A DNA stretch of 15,034 bases, from assembly GCA_034658975.1 (NCBI GenBank), contig JAYEGJ010000026.1, positions 1 to 15,034 on the forward strand. The letters are read 5' to 3'. This document shows positions 1 through 6,924 of this stretch, piece by piece. The notes beneath the pieces were generated by a model, which was not told where the DNA came from, did no database searches, and saw only the letters and a program-made list of their open reading frames with translations. The position numbers and the translations under genes were made by a program. Source of the DNA: SZUA-217 sp034658975 (GTDB lineage Bacteria > Actinomycetota > Acidimicrobiia > Spongiisociales > ZC4RG35). Each line of letters starts with the position of its first letter. Positions within the stretch are counted from its first letter, which is position 1.

Positions 1-1215
1 CAAGGCGGCCAGGGACAGGGAGATCAAGGACAGGGAGATCAAGGACAGCGACGCCGCAATCGCCGCCGTCGTGACGAAGAGCAGATCCCCGAAGAGGACC
101 TCGAGGTCCGCGAAGGACTCCTCGACATCCTTCCCGAGGGTTACGGCTTCCTCCGGGTGACCGGATACACCTCCGGAGAGAACGACGTCTACGTCTCTGC
201 CAACCAGGTTCGCAAGTTCCGCCTGCGCAAGGGGGACACCGTGGCCGGGCCGATTCGCCCGCCGCGTTCGAAGGAGAAGTTCCCCGCGGTCGTTCGAATC
301 GCCACGGTCAACGGCATAGATCCCGACGAGGCGATGAAGCGACCCAAGTTCGAGAAGCTGACGCCCCTGTTCCCGGACGAGCGGCTCCGTCTCGAGGTCG
401 AGGGCAAGGCAAACAATTTCCTTACCCGGATCATCGATCTCATCGCACCCATCGGCAAGGGTCAGCGTGGTCTGATCGTTTCACCATCGAAGGCCGGCAA
501 AACCACGGTCCTTCAGGAGATCGCTCAGTCGATCACGGCGAACAACCCGGAGTGCTCTCTGATGGTCGTCCTGGTGGACGAGCGTCCAGAAGAAGTCACC
601 GACATGCAGCGTTCGGTCAAGGGTGAGGTCATCTCATCGACCTTCGACCGTCCGGCAGAGGAGCACACTCAGGTGTCCGAACTGGCCGTCGAACGCGCCA
701 AGCGACTTGTCGAATCGGGCCAGGACGTTGTCATCATTCTCGACTCGATCACCCGTCTCGCCCGGGCCCACAACCTGGCGACTCCGGCCTCTGGTCGGAT
801 TCTCTCTGGTGGTGTTGACTCCCAGGCGCTCTATCCGCCAAAGCGGTTCTTCGGCGCCGCGAGAAACCTCGAGGAAGGTGGCTCGCTCACGATTCTCGCT
901 ACGGCACTTATTGAGACCGGGTCCAAGATGGACGACGTCATCTTTGAGGAGTTCAAGGGCACCGGGAACATGGAGCTTCGTCTCGACCGCAAGCTTGCCG
1001 ACAAGCGGATCTATCCCGCTGTCGACATCGCGGCGTCGGGAACAAGAAAGGAAGAGCTCTTGTTCGACAGGGCGGAGCTCGCACAGGTCTGGAAGCTCCG
1101 TAGAGTGCTGCTGGCACTCGAGTCGGGAGCGGCCGTCGAATTGCTCATCGACCGCTTGAAGACCACGAAGACAAACGCAGAGTTCCTCGCCGAAGTAGCG
1201 AAGAGCTCGGGCTGA
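1..1215 (+). CDS. rho: Transcription termination factor Rho (5' end outside the window)
   Basis: Rho is a hexameric RNA-dependent ATPase/helicase that terminates transcription. The reading frame is open from base 1, so the gene starts upstream. GTG 157 is internal, because the RNA-binding-domain motif GLLDILPEGYGFLR lies before it at visible residues 39-52. Visible residues 1-28 are low complexity (Gly/Gln/Asp, then an Arg run), like the N-terminal extensions of actinobacterial Rho. The ATPase core has a Walker A SPSKAGKT at 161-168, DERPEE just after it, and a Walker B strand VVIILD at 243-248. The Q-loop region (GGVD...KRFFGAARN) is at 270-289, the R-loop GTGNMEL at 320-326, and the DKRIYPAVD arginine-finger segment at 334-342. 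The C-terminus is complete. rpmE follows after 16 bp, matching the common rho-rpmE order. No key residue appears to be missing. Identity is very secure; only the N-terminus is unseen. Confidence 0.98.
   Translation, partial: QGGQGQGDQGQGDQGQRRRNRRRRDEEQIPEEDLEVREGLLDILPEGYGFLRVTGYTSGENDVYVSANQVRKFRLRKGDTVAGPIRPPRSKEKFPAVVRIATVNGIDPDEAMKRPKFEKLTPLFPDERLRLEVEGKANNFLTRIIDLIAPIGKGQRGLIVSPSKAGKTTVLQEIAQSITANNPECSLMVVLVDERPEEVTDMQRSVKGEVISSTFDRPAEEHTQVSELAVERAKRLVESGQDVVIILDSITRLARAHNLATPASGRILSGGVDSQALYPPKRFFGAARNLEEGGSLTILATALIETGSKMDDVIFEEFKGTGNMELRLDRKLADKRIYPAVDIAASGTRKEELLFDRAELAQVWKLRRVLLALESGAAVELLIDRLKTTKTNAEFLAEVAKSSG
13..48 (+). repeat. 15-bp in-frame tandem repeat in the rho N-terminal extension
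   Basis: The unit ggacagggagatcaa occurs twice exactly (13-27 and 28-42), followed by the first six bases of a third copy (43-48). It is in frame and encodes GQGDQ-GQGDQ-GQ, leading into an Arg-rich tract. The array may extend past the left edge of the window. Such repeats can change copy number by slippage without breaking the frame. Confidence 0.85.
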
Positions 1216-1231
1216 CAATCAGGAGAATTCT

Positions 1232-1501
1232 GTGAAGACCGAGATCCACCCGACCTACGACGTAACCAACGTCACGTGTTCGTGCGGTAACACCTTCACC
1301 ACCCGGAGCACCAAGCCAGGTGACATGCACATCGAATTGTGCAACGACTGCCACCCCTTCTTCACCGGCAAGCAGAAGCTTGTCGACACCGGGGGCCGTG
1401 TCGAGCGTTTCCAGAAGCGCTACGGCAAGAGCACCTTCACGAAGGCAGGCGATGGTGGTGCCGAGGGCGACGTCGAGGCCAAGGCCACTGACTCAGAGTG
1501 A
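1232..1501 (+). CDS. rpmE: Large ribosomal subunit protein bL31, zinc-binding form
   Basis: bL31 is a small protein of the 50S subunit that contributes to bridges with the small subunit. The 89-residue product has the L31 signature: MKTEIHPTY at the start and HPFFTGKQKL at residues 41-50. The zinc-ribbon cysteines are C16, C18, C37 and C40, so this is the Cys-containing form rather than the zinc-independent paralogue. The C-terminus after about residue 70 is an acidic Gly/Ala/Glu tail, longer than in E. coli L31 (about 70 aa). The GTG start is supported by an AGGAG ribosome-binding site (1221-1225) six bases upstream. The gene lies 16 bp after rho, and its end overlaps the likely start of the DUF1385 gene. 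Confidence 0.97.
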   Translation: MKTEIHPTYDVTNVTCSCGNTFTTRSTKPGDMHIELCNDCHPFFTGKQKLVDTGGRVERFQKRYGKSTFTKAGDGGAEGDVEAKATDSE

Positions 1502-2474
1502 GCCGGCTGCTCCCCAAGGGAGCGGTCACATCGACCCCGCCAAGACGGTTGGGGGTCAAGCTGTCCTAGAGGGCGTGATGATGCGCGCCCCTGGAGCCTG
1601 GTCGGTCGCGGTGAGGGAACCAGACGGGAACATCGTCGCCCGCCGTGACGAGCTTCCCCGTCTCAGCGAGCGCAAACCGTTGGCGCGACTTCCCTTCGTC
1701 CGGGGGATCCTCGTTCTCGGGGAGTCTCTCAGCCTGGGATACAAGGCCCTTTCCTGGTCCGCACAGAAGGCGACGGGTGAGGAAGAGGAGCCGCTCACCG
1801 GAGCGCAGATCGGCTGGACGATGGCCCTGGCGATGGCCTTCTTCGCCGGCGTGTTCATTCTCCTCCCGGCCTTTGCCGCAGGATTCGTGTCCAATGACTC
1901 GGGCATCGTCTTCAACGTCGCTGAAGGATTCATCAGGCTGGCCCTTTTCATCGGCTACATATGGGCGATCGGCAGGTCCAAGGAGATCGCCAGGGTCTTC
2001 GAATACCACGGTGCCGAGCACATGTCGATCCACGCCTTCGAGGCCGGCGAGCCGCTGAGCATCGAAGCGGTGGCCCGCTATCGGCCCGAGCATCCGCGCT
2101 GTGGAACGAGCTTCCTGCTCATCGTGGTCCTTGGCTCGATCGTGGTCTTCACATTCCTCGGTGTGCCCGATGGGATCCTTTTCATAATTGTTTCGAGGCT
2201 GCTGGGCATCCCGGTTATCGCAGGACTTGCATACGAGTTGCTGCGCTGGTCGGGTACCCGCCCGGGCGGACGACTGGCGGGCATTCTCGCCGCTCCCGGC
2301 ATCTGGCTTCAGAAACTGACGACGGCGGTTCCCGATGAGTCGCAGATCGAAGTGGCAATATCGAGTCTCGTGGTTGCCCTCGATTCAGAATCTGCCGAGC
2401 GCCTCATCGACATGGGCGACGTGCCCGAGTCGGCAATAGCGGCGCGCGCGGCCGTGTTCGCCGCGGAGGAGTGA
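1452..2474 (+). CDS. DUF1385 family membrane protein (start uncertain)
   Basis: This is a conserved membrane protein of unknown function, recognised as DUF1385 (PF07136). Numbering from ATG 1452 (340 aa), the family signature GGQAVLEGVMMR is at 34-45. A YHGAEH motif is at 185-190 and HPRCGTSF at 214-221; their His/Cys/Glu residues could bind metal, but that is speculation. The C-terminal segment PGIWLQKLTT...QIEVAI is also typical. Hydrophobic stretches lie at about 122-146, 155-174 and 220-262. The start is a problem. No ATG, GTG or TTG lies in frame between GTG 1458 and GTG 1575, and 1575 would cut off the signature. The start must therefore lie inside rpmE: ATG 1452, GTG 1455/1458, or an unusual CTG at 1491. 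The Arg/Pro-rich residues before the motif look like rpmE read out of frame, so a late start is plausible. The TGA stop overlaps the prfA ATG. Confidence 0.85.
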   Translation: MVVPRATSRPRPLTQSEPAAPQGSGHIDPAKTVGGQAVLEGVMMRAPGAWSVAVREPDGNIVARRDELPRLSERKPLARLPFVRGILVLGESLSLGYKALSWSAQKATGEEEEPLTGAQIGWTMALAMAFFAGVFILLPAFAAGFVSNDSGIVFNVAEGFIRLALFIGYIWAIGRSKEIARVFEYHGAEHMSIHAFEAGEPLSIEAVARYRPEHPRCGTSFLLIVVLGSIVVFTFLGVPDGILFIIVSRLLGIPVIAGLAYELLRWSGTRPGGRLAGILAAPGIWLQKLTTAVPDESQIEVAISSLVVALDSESAERLIDMGDVPESAIAARAAVFAAEE

Positions 2475-3532
2475 TGGACCCGGCCTTCGACGCCCGGCTC
2501 TCCGAGATCGAGGTAGCCTTCGAGGAGGTCGAGTCTTCGCTCGGCGATCCCGAGGTCCTGTCTGATCCGTCGCAACTGGCTGAGTTGGGGAAACGCCATG
2601 CCGACCTCAAGGACGTTGTCAACGATATCCGTCAATGGCGCCAGGCCAATGCTGACCTGGCGGACGCTCGTGAGATGTCTGACGATCCCGACATGGCCAC
2701 GATGGCCGTGGAGTTGGGGTACGAGATAGAGGCCCTCGAGGAGCGGATCAAGGTCGCACTCGTTCCGAAGGATCCGAACGACGCCAAGGACGTGATCATG
2801 GAGATCCGCTCGGCCGCTGGCGGCGACGAGGCCGCGATCTGGGCGGGGGATTTGTTGCGGATGTACGAGAAGTACGCCGACCGGCTCGGGTTCAAGCTCG
2901 AGGCGATGGAATCCTCGCCTTCCGGCACCGGGGGCTACGACAAGGTCACCCTGTCGGTCAAGGGTCGCGGTGCTTTCTCGAAGCTGAAGTACGAGGGCGG
3001 GGTTCACCGTGTCCAGCGTGTTCCCAAGACCGAGTCACAGGGACGGATCCACACCTCGACTGCGACGGTCGCAGTGCTTCCCGAGGCCGAGGAAGTCGAT
3101 ATCGAAATCGACCCGAACGAGGTGCGTGTGGATGTCTACCGGTCGACAGGGCCCGGTGGACAGTCGGTCAACACCACCGACTCGGCGGTCCGGCTCACCC
3201 ACGAGCCGACCGGGATCGTGGTGTCGATGCAGGACGAGAAGAGCCAGCTCCAGAACAAGGAGAAGGCCTGGCGCGTGCTCCGGGCCAGGCTGTTGCAGGC
3301 CGAGCAGGAGAAAGCACAGGCCGAGTTGGCGGGAGAGCGGAAGAGCCAGGTGGGGACCGGTGGCCGCTCCGAGAAGATCCGGACCTACAACTACAAGGAC
3401 AACCGGGTGACCGACCACCGCATCGGTCTGACGATCCGCCGGCTTGATCACATCCTCGAGGGCGCCCTCGACGAGTTCGTCGAGGCCCTCACCGCCGACG
3501 ACCAGGCCCGCCTACTCGCCGCAGGCGAGTAG
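2474..3532 (+). CDS. prfA: Peptide chain release factor 1 (RF1)
   Basis: RF1 recognises UAA and UAG in the ribosomal A site and triggers peptide release. The 352-residue product has normal RF1 length. The codon-reading PxT tripeptide is PKT at 184-186 within RVQRVPKTESQGRIHTS; RF2 would have SPF here. The catalytic GGQ is at 228-230 in STGPGGQSVNTTDSAVR, and its Gln is the target of PrmC, encoded just downstream. ATG 2474 overlaps the TGA of the upstream gene (TGATG), suggesting translational coupling, and GGAGGAG lies immediately before it. GTG 2471 would add one residue and cannot be excluded. The gene ends with TAG eight bases before the 126-bp palindrome. Confidence 0.97.
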   Translation: MDPAFDARLSEIEVAFEEVESSLGDPEVLSDPSQLAELGKRHADLKDVVNDIRQWRQANADLADAREMSDDPDMATMAVELGYEIEALEERIKVALVPKDPNDAKDVIMEIRSAAGGDEAAIWAGDLLRMYEKYADRLGFKLEAMESSPSGTGGYDKVTLSVKGRGAFSKLKYEGGVHRVQRVPKTESQGRIHTSTATVAVLPEAEEVDIEIDPNEVRVDVYRSTGPGGQSVNTTDSAVRLTHEPTGIVVSMQDEKSQLQNKEKAWRVLRARLLQAEQEKAQAELAGERKSQVGTGGRSEKIRTYNYKDNRVTDHRIGLTIRRLDHILEGALDEFVEALTADDQARLLAAGE

Positions 3533-3540
3533 GTCGGATC

Positions 3541-3666
3541 ACGCGACCTGAGGTAGTACGTGCCATATACGGGCGTAACTCTCTCCAGAGTTTCCACAGG
3601 CGGCTCCCGGTTCTCACTCTCGAGGCGGTTAATCCCATATACGGGACTGGGAACCTCAGGTCGCGT
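3541..3666. repeat. 126-bp imperfect palindrome with perfect 14-bp terminal inverted repeats
   Basis: The ends acgcgacctgaggt (3541-3554) and acctcaggtcgcgt (3653-3666) are exact reverse complements. Inside them the two halves stay complementary in register with no gap. By hand alignment, about 27 of the next 46 positions match (roughly 11-12 expected by chance), plus a few G-T pairs, centred near 3603.5. The internal near-palindrome ccatatacggg occurs at 3563-3573 and 3635-3645, symmetrically placed. A separate local hairpin, aactct-ctcc-agagtt, is at 3577-3592. The whole unit lies between prfA and prmC. As DNA it resembles a MITE or an ERIC-type intergenic element in architecture, though not in sequence that I recognise. 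As RNA it would fold into one long hairpin. I see no target-site duplication at the ends. Confidence 0.8.
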
Positions 3667-3746
3667 CTAGCGCTCCTCGCCCAAGGCGCAATCAAACACC
3701 GGCGACACACTTAGGATTTGGTGCCAGAAGTGTCAGACTTGAGGGA

Positions 3747-4472
3747 ATGAACTCCATTCCGGAGCACGAGCGCTCGCGGCTCGAGGCCGTTGCCGGCCCG
3801 GGCCAGCCTCTAGACGAGCTTGTTCGGCGTCGCGCCGATGGTGAACCGCTGCAGTATCTCGAAGGGTCAACCGCCTTTGGCGCTCTCGAGATCATCGTTG
3901 ATGCGCGAGTACTGGTCCCCCGACCCGAGACCGAGGGCCTATTCGAGATTGCCTCGAAGATGGTCCGCAACCCCGAGGTCATCGTCGATTTGTGTACCGG
4001 ATCGGGCGCCCTTGCCCTCGCCCTCAAGGACCAGTTTCCAACCGCCTCGGTGTTCGCCACTGACATCTCCGAGGAAGCCATCGAGGTTGCCTCCACCAAT
4101 CGTCAAACGACGGGCCTCGATGTCTATCTGGCCGTTGGTGACCTCTTCGACCCGCTCCCGGCGTCGCTGTTGGGTGAGGTCGACCTGATCGTCGCCAACC
4201 CTCCCTACGTGGCCGAGATCGATTTCGACCTGTTGCCTCCCGATGTCAAGCGAGAACCCCATGTCGCTCTGGTGTCAGGACCGACGGGCTTGGAGGTCAT
4301 TCAGCGAATCGGAGCCCTGGCGGCGAAGTGGCTGAGACCTGGCGGGGTGATCGTTTGTGAGATAGGGGAGACCCAGGGCGTTTCGGCATCTTCGTGTTTC
4401 GTCGATCTTCCGGCTGTCGTTAGGAAAGATCTTGCACAACGCGACCGCTACGTGGTCGCCGTCAAGCCTTGA
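3747..4472 (+). CDS. prmC: Release factor glutamine methyltransferase PrmC (HemK), N-terminally short
   Basis: PrmC transfers a methyl group from S-adenosylmethionine to the Gln of the GGQ motif in release factors, so it acts on the product of the neighbouring prfA. The 241-residue protein has the RRxDGEPLQYL...VLVPRPETE segment typical of the family at residues 28-63. The SAM-binding motif DLCTGSGALAL is at 81-91 and the catalytic NPPY at 151-154. Family members are usually about 275-290 aa with an N-terminal helical domain of about 70 residues; here roughly 40 of those residues are missing. The frame is open upstream to 3633 but contains no ATG, GTG, TTG or CTG, so ATG 3747 is the only usual start. 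GAGGGA abuts it, which is closer than ideal for a ribosome-binding site. A possible -10 box TAGGAT (3712-3717) and a small inverted repeat acactt/aagtgt (3707-3712, 3728-3733) lie upstream. The stop overlaps the tsaC start. Confidence 0.93.
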   Translation: MNSIPEHERSRLEAVAGPGQPLDELVRRRADGEPLQYLEGSTAFGALEIIVDARVLVPRPETEGLFEIASKMVRNPEVIVDLCTGSGALALALKDQFPTASVFATDISEEAIEVASTNRQTTGLDVYLAVGDLFDPLPASLLGEVDLIVANPPYVAEIDFDLLPPDVKREPHVALVSGPTGLEVIQRIGALAAKWLRPGGVIVCEIGETQGVSASSCFVDLPAVVRKDLAQRDRYVVAVKP

Positions 4473-5038
4473 CGGGTCACACCGTGGAAGCTGCTGTCGA
4501 GGCAATCCGTGCCGGCGAGGTCGTCGGACTTCCCACCGACACGGTCTACGGGATTGGCGCCGATCCGCTCAATGAATCAGCCGTGGCGAAGCTCTTCGAG
4601 TTGAAGGGGCGCCCGGAGAACAAACCCGTCGGGCTGCTCGTCGCCACCGTCGAGCAGGCCAAGCTGGCAGGGGAGATCCATGGCGATGCCGAAGCACTGG
4701 TCGCGGACAACTGGCCGGGTGCGCTGACTCTGGTGGTGATCCCCAAGATCATCATCGCAAGCTGGGTCGGGGACTCCCAGCGGCGGACAGTCGGCATCCG
4801 CGTACCCGATCATCCGATCGCACGAGAGCTGCTCGCCGCAGCCGGCCCCCTGGCGGTCACATCGGCCAATCGTTCGGGCGGGCCGGAGGCCCTCGACCAC
4901 GTGGCGGCGCGAGAGGCGTTCGGGGACGACGTTGCCGTCTACCTGGAAGGTTCGAGTCCCGGTGGTGTCGCTTCGACGGTCGTTGACGCCACGACGGACG
5001 AGTTCACGGTTCTTCGACAGGGACCCCTGGTCCTCTGA
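4469..5038 (+). CDS. tsaC: L-threonylcarbamoyladenylate synthase (TsaC/YwlC type)
   Basis: This enzyme makes threonylcarbamoyl-AMP from threonine, bicarbonate and ATP, the first step of t6A37 modification of ANN-reading tRNAs. The product is the short single-domain TsaC form (189 aa) without the Sua5 C-terminal domain. Motifs are PTDTVYGIG at 22-30, the KGR triad (46-48) in KLFELKGRPENKPV, and SAN at 132-134 in the LAVTSANRSGG loop. The TTG at 4469 overlaps the prmC stop (TTGA), which suggests coupling. GTG 4484 is an in-frame alternative giving a protein five residues shorter. Neither has a clear Shine-Dalgarno sequence. The prmC-tsaC order matches actinobacterial and Bacillus gene order. 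Confidence 0.94.
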   Translation: MTGHTVEAAVEAIRAGEVVGLPTDTVYGIGADPLNESAVAKLFELKGRPENKPVGLLVATVEQAKLAGEIHGDAEALVADNWPGALTLVVIPKIIIASWVGDSQRRTVGIRVPDHPIARELLAAAGPLAVTSANRSGGPEALDHVAAREAFGDDVAVYLEGSSPGGVASTVVDATTDEFTVLRQGPLVL

Positions 5039-5042
5039 CGGT

Positions 5043-5048
5043 TACGCT
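5043..5048 (+). promoter_or_regulatory. Possible -10 box for a leaderless glyA transcript
   Basis: TACGCT fits the TANNNT -10 pattern and ends seven bases before ATG 5056. That spacing would place the transcription start at or next to the ATG. No Shine-Dalgarno sequence precedes glyA, which suits leaderless translation, common in actinobacteria. No convincing -35 box is seen at 16-18 bp. The motif is short and could be chance. Confidence 0.3.
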
Positions 5049-5055
5049 CGGTCCC

Positions 5056-6327
5056 ATGATCTCCATGGACACCATCGAGCAGGTCGATCCGGCGATCGCC
5101 GGTCTGATCCGCAAGGACCTCGAGCGACAGAACTCCCACATCCATCTGATTGCCTCGGAGAATTTCGCCTCGCCGGCTGTCATGCAGGCCTCCGGTTCGA
5201 TCTTCACCAACAAGTACGCCGAGGGATACCCGGGCCGCCGCTACTACGAGGGCTGTCAAGTCGTCGACGAGATGGAGCAACTGGCGATCGACCGGGCAAA
5301 GGATCTCTTTGGTGCCGAGTTCGCCAATGTTCAGGTCCATTCAGGGGCTCAGGCCAACATGGGCGTCTATTTCTCGCTGCTCGAGCCGGGGGACACCGTC
5401 CTCGGGATGCGTCTCGATCACGGTGGGCACCTCACCCACGGTTCGCCCGTCAACTTCTCGGGTCTCTATTACAACTTCGTTGCTTATGGCGTCGATCCGG
5501 AGACCGAGATCATCGATATGGACGATGTGCGCCAGAAGGCCAGGGAACACAAGCCCAAGATCGTCCTCGCCGGCTACTCCGCCTACTCCAGGGTCATGGA
5601 CTACGAGGGGTTTCGGGAGATCGCCGATGAGGTCGGAGCCGTTTTCATGGTGGACGCTGCCCACTTCATCGGGCTCGTGGCCGGCAAGTCGCACCCGTCT
5701 CCGGTTCCGTACGCCGATGTTGTCACCGCCACGACGCACAAGGCCCTGCGCGGTCCGCGCGGCGGTCTGATCCTCGGCAAGGAGGAGTTCGGCCAGGCCA
5801 TCAACAAAGCGGTGTTTCCCAACGCTCAGGGCGGGCCGATCGAGTCTCAGATTTGCGCCAAGGCGGTGTGCTTTCACGAGGCGATGCAACCCGAGTTCCA
5901 CGAGTACACAAGCCAGATCGTCGCCAATGCGTCGGCGATGGCGGAGACCATTCAGAACGAGGGTCTGCGTGTGGTGTCGGGCGGCACGGACAACCATCTC
6001 TTCCTGATCGACCTGCGTTCTGTCGACGAGGATCTCACCGGGAAGGAAGCGGCCAAGATGCTCGACGGTGTGGGAATCACACTGAACTTCAACACCATTC
6101 CGAACGATCCCCGCCCGCCCTACCGGGCCACCGGGCTTCGCATCGGCACTCCCGCAATGACGACGCAGGGCATGAAGGTCGGCCAGGCGTCGGAAGTTGC
6201 CTCCTTGATTGCTCGTGCCCTCAAGGAGAGAGGTGCCGAGGCTGCCTTAGCCGAGGTCGCCGGTCAGGTTTCGGAGCTGGCATCGGGATTCATGCCATAT
6301 CCGTCCGACTTCGCCGGTCACGTCTAA
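5056..6327 (+). CDS. glyA: Serine hydroxymethyltransferase
   Basis: This PLP enzyme interconverts serine and glycine while passing a one-carbon unit to tetrahydrofolate, feeding purine, thymidylate and methionine synthesis. The 423-residue protein has full family length. Visible motifs are LIASENFAS at 31-39, the KYAEGYPGRRYY substrate region at 53-64, HGGHLTHG at 122-129, and MVDAAHFIGLVAG at 198-210. The PLP lysine is K229 in TTHKALRGPRGG. ATG 5056 is used here; ATG 5065 is a second in-frame candidate three residues later, and neither has a good ribosome-binding site. glyA between tsaC and the atp operon also occurs in Bacillus, so this looks like old conserved order rather than an insertion. 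Confidence 0.97.
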   Translation: MISMDTIEQVDPAIAGLIRKDLERQNSHIHLIASENFASPAVMQASGSIFTNKYAEGYPGRRYYEGCQVVDEMEQLAIDRAKDLFGAEFANVQVHSGAQANMGVYFSLLEPGDTVLGMRLDHGGHLTHGSPVNFSGLYYNFVAYGVDPETEIIDMDDVRQKAREHKPKIVLAGYSAYSRVMDYEGFREIADEVGAVFMVDAAHFIGLVAGKSHPSPVPYADVVTATTHKALRGPRGGLILGKEEFGQAINKAVFPNAQGGPIESQICAKAVCFHEAMQPEFHEYTSQIVANASAMAETIQNEGLRVVSGGTDNHLFLIDLRSVDEDLTGKEAAKMLDGVGITLNFNTIPNDPRPPYRATGLRIGTPAMTTQGMKVGQASEVASLIARALKERGAEAALAEVAGQVSELASGFMPYPSDFAGHV

Positions 6328-6336
6328 GCCGGGCGC

Positions 6337-6915
6337 GTGTCGGGAGAGATCCATTCCAGGTCGCACGGTCAACAAGGTCTGGCGACGTCGGTCATCACCG
6401 AACTGGTTCGTCCCAATGGTATCCCCGAGTTCGAAGATTGGGCCCGACGCGCCAACGAATATCTCGCCACCGCCGAGGGGTTTGTCGGGATAAACACGAT
6501 CCGGGCCGATGACAATGACACACCGCGTTACGTCACACTCATCCACTTCGACAGCCAGGAGCAGTTGGACTCATGGAACGAGTCGCCAGAGCATCAACGT
6601 CTCCTCGCCGAACTCCAACCCCTGTTGGCGGACTCCTCGGTGCAAAGGGCCGAAGGACTCGAGATCTGGTATTCGCTGCCCAAGACGAACCGCCGCCGCA
6701 ATCCCTCCTACTGGAGGCAGGTGCTTCTGGTGACGCCGGTCGTATTCGTGCTCATCTTGATTTCCAATGTCGTCCTGGTTCCCCTCGAGAGTCAGGTTTC
6801 GAGCTTGGCCCTGCTGTTCTTGTCGGTGTTGCTCGTCTCGATGACACTCACCTGGCCGGTGATGCCGTGGGTCACCAAGGTGTTCCGGAGGTTTCTCTAC
6901 CCGGACGCGGAGTAG
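6337..6915 (+). CDS. ABM-fold protein with two C-terminal membrane helices (COG3224 type)
   Basis: Residues about 15-110 resemble the antibiotic-biosynthesis-monooxygenase (ABM) ferredoxin-like fold. The pattern is VITELVRPNGIPEFEDWARRANEYL, then EGFVGINTIR, then YVTLIHFDSQEQLDSW...SPEHQRLLAEL. After a basic linker (KTNRRRNPSYWRQ) come two hydrophobic helices at about 128-150 and 155-178, with WPVMPWVTKVFRRFLYP at the end. This layout matches the COG3224 group, whose biochemical role is unknown to me; the ABM name does not establish antibiotic synthesis. The soluble domain is probably cytoplasmic, anchored by a helical hairpin. The GTG start lies nine bases after glyA with no clear Shine-Dalgarno sequence, so co-transcription with glyA is likely. 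The domain call is firm; the function is open. Confidence 0.82.
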   Translation: MSGEIHSRSHGQQGLATSVITELVRPNGIPEFEDWARRANEYLATAEGFVGINTIRADDNDTPRYVTLIHFDSQEQLDSWNESPEHQRLLAELQPLLADSSVQRAEGLEIWYSLPKTNRRRNPSYWRQVLLVTPVVFVLILISNVVLVPLESQVSSLALLFLSVLLVSMTLTWPVMPWVTKVFRRFLYPDAE

Positions 6916-6918
6916 GTT
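6913..6918 (+). promoter_or_regulatory. Possible -10 box for a leaderless LLM oxidoreductase transcript
   Basis: TAGGTT fits TANNNT and ends six bases before ATG 6925; it overlaps the stop codon of the upstream gene. There is no Shine-Dalgarno sequence in the nine-base gap, so a leaderless mRNA or simple read-through from upstream are the options. No clear -35 box is seen. Confidence 0.25.
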
Positions 6919-6924
6919 CGCCCG

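Noticed and set aside
157..1215. Rho starting at GTG 157
   Set aside because: The same frame is open to base 1 and encodes the conserved RNA-binding-domain motif before this codon, so 157 is internal.
1320..1450. DUF1385 protein extended upstream to ATG 1320
   Set aside because: This stretch is rpmE read in another frame and has no DUF1385 similarity.
3541..3666. tRNA or other known small RNA gene in the prfA-prmC gap
   Set aside because: No tRNA-like arms or T-loop consensus are present; the fold is one long hairpin rather than a cloverleaf.
3541..3666. Insertion sequence
   Set aside because: There is no transposase ORF and no target-site duplication at the ends; at most it is a small non-autonomous element.
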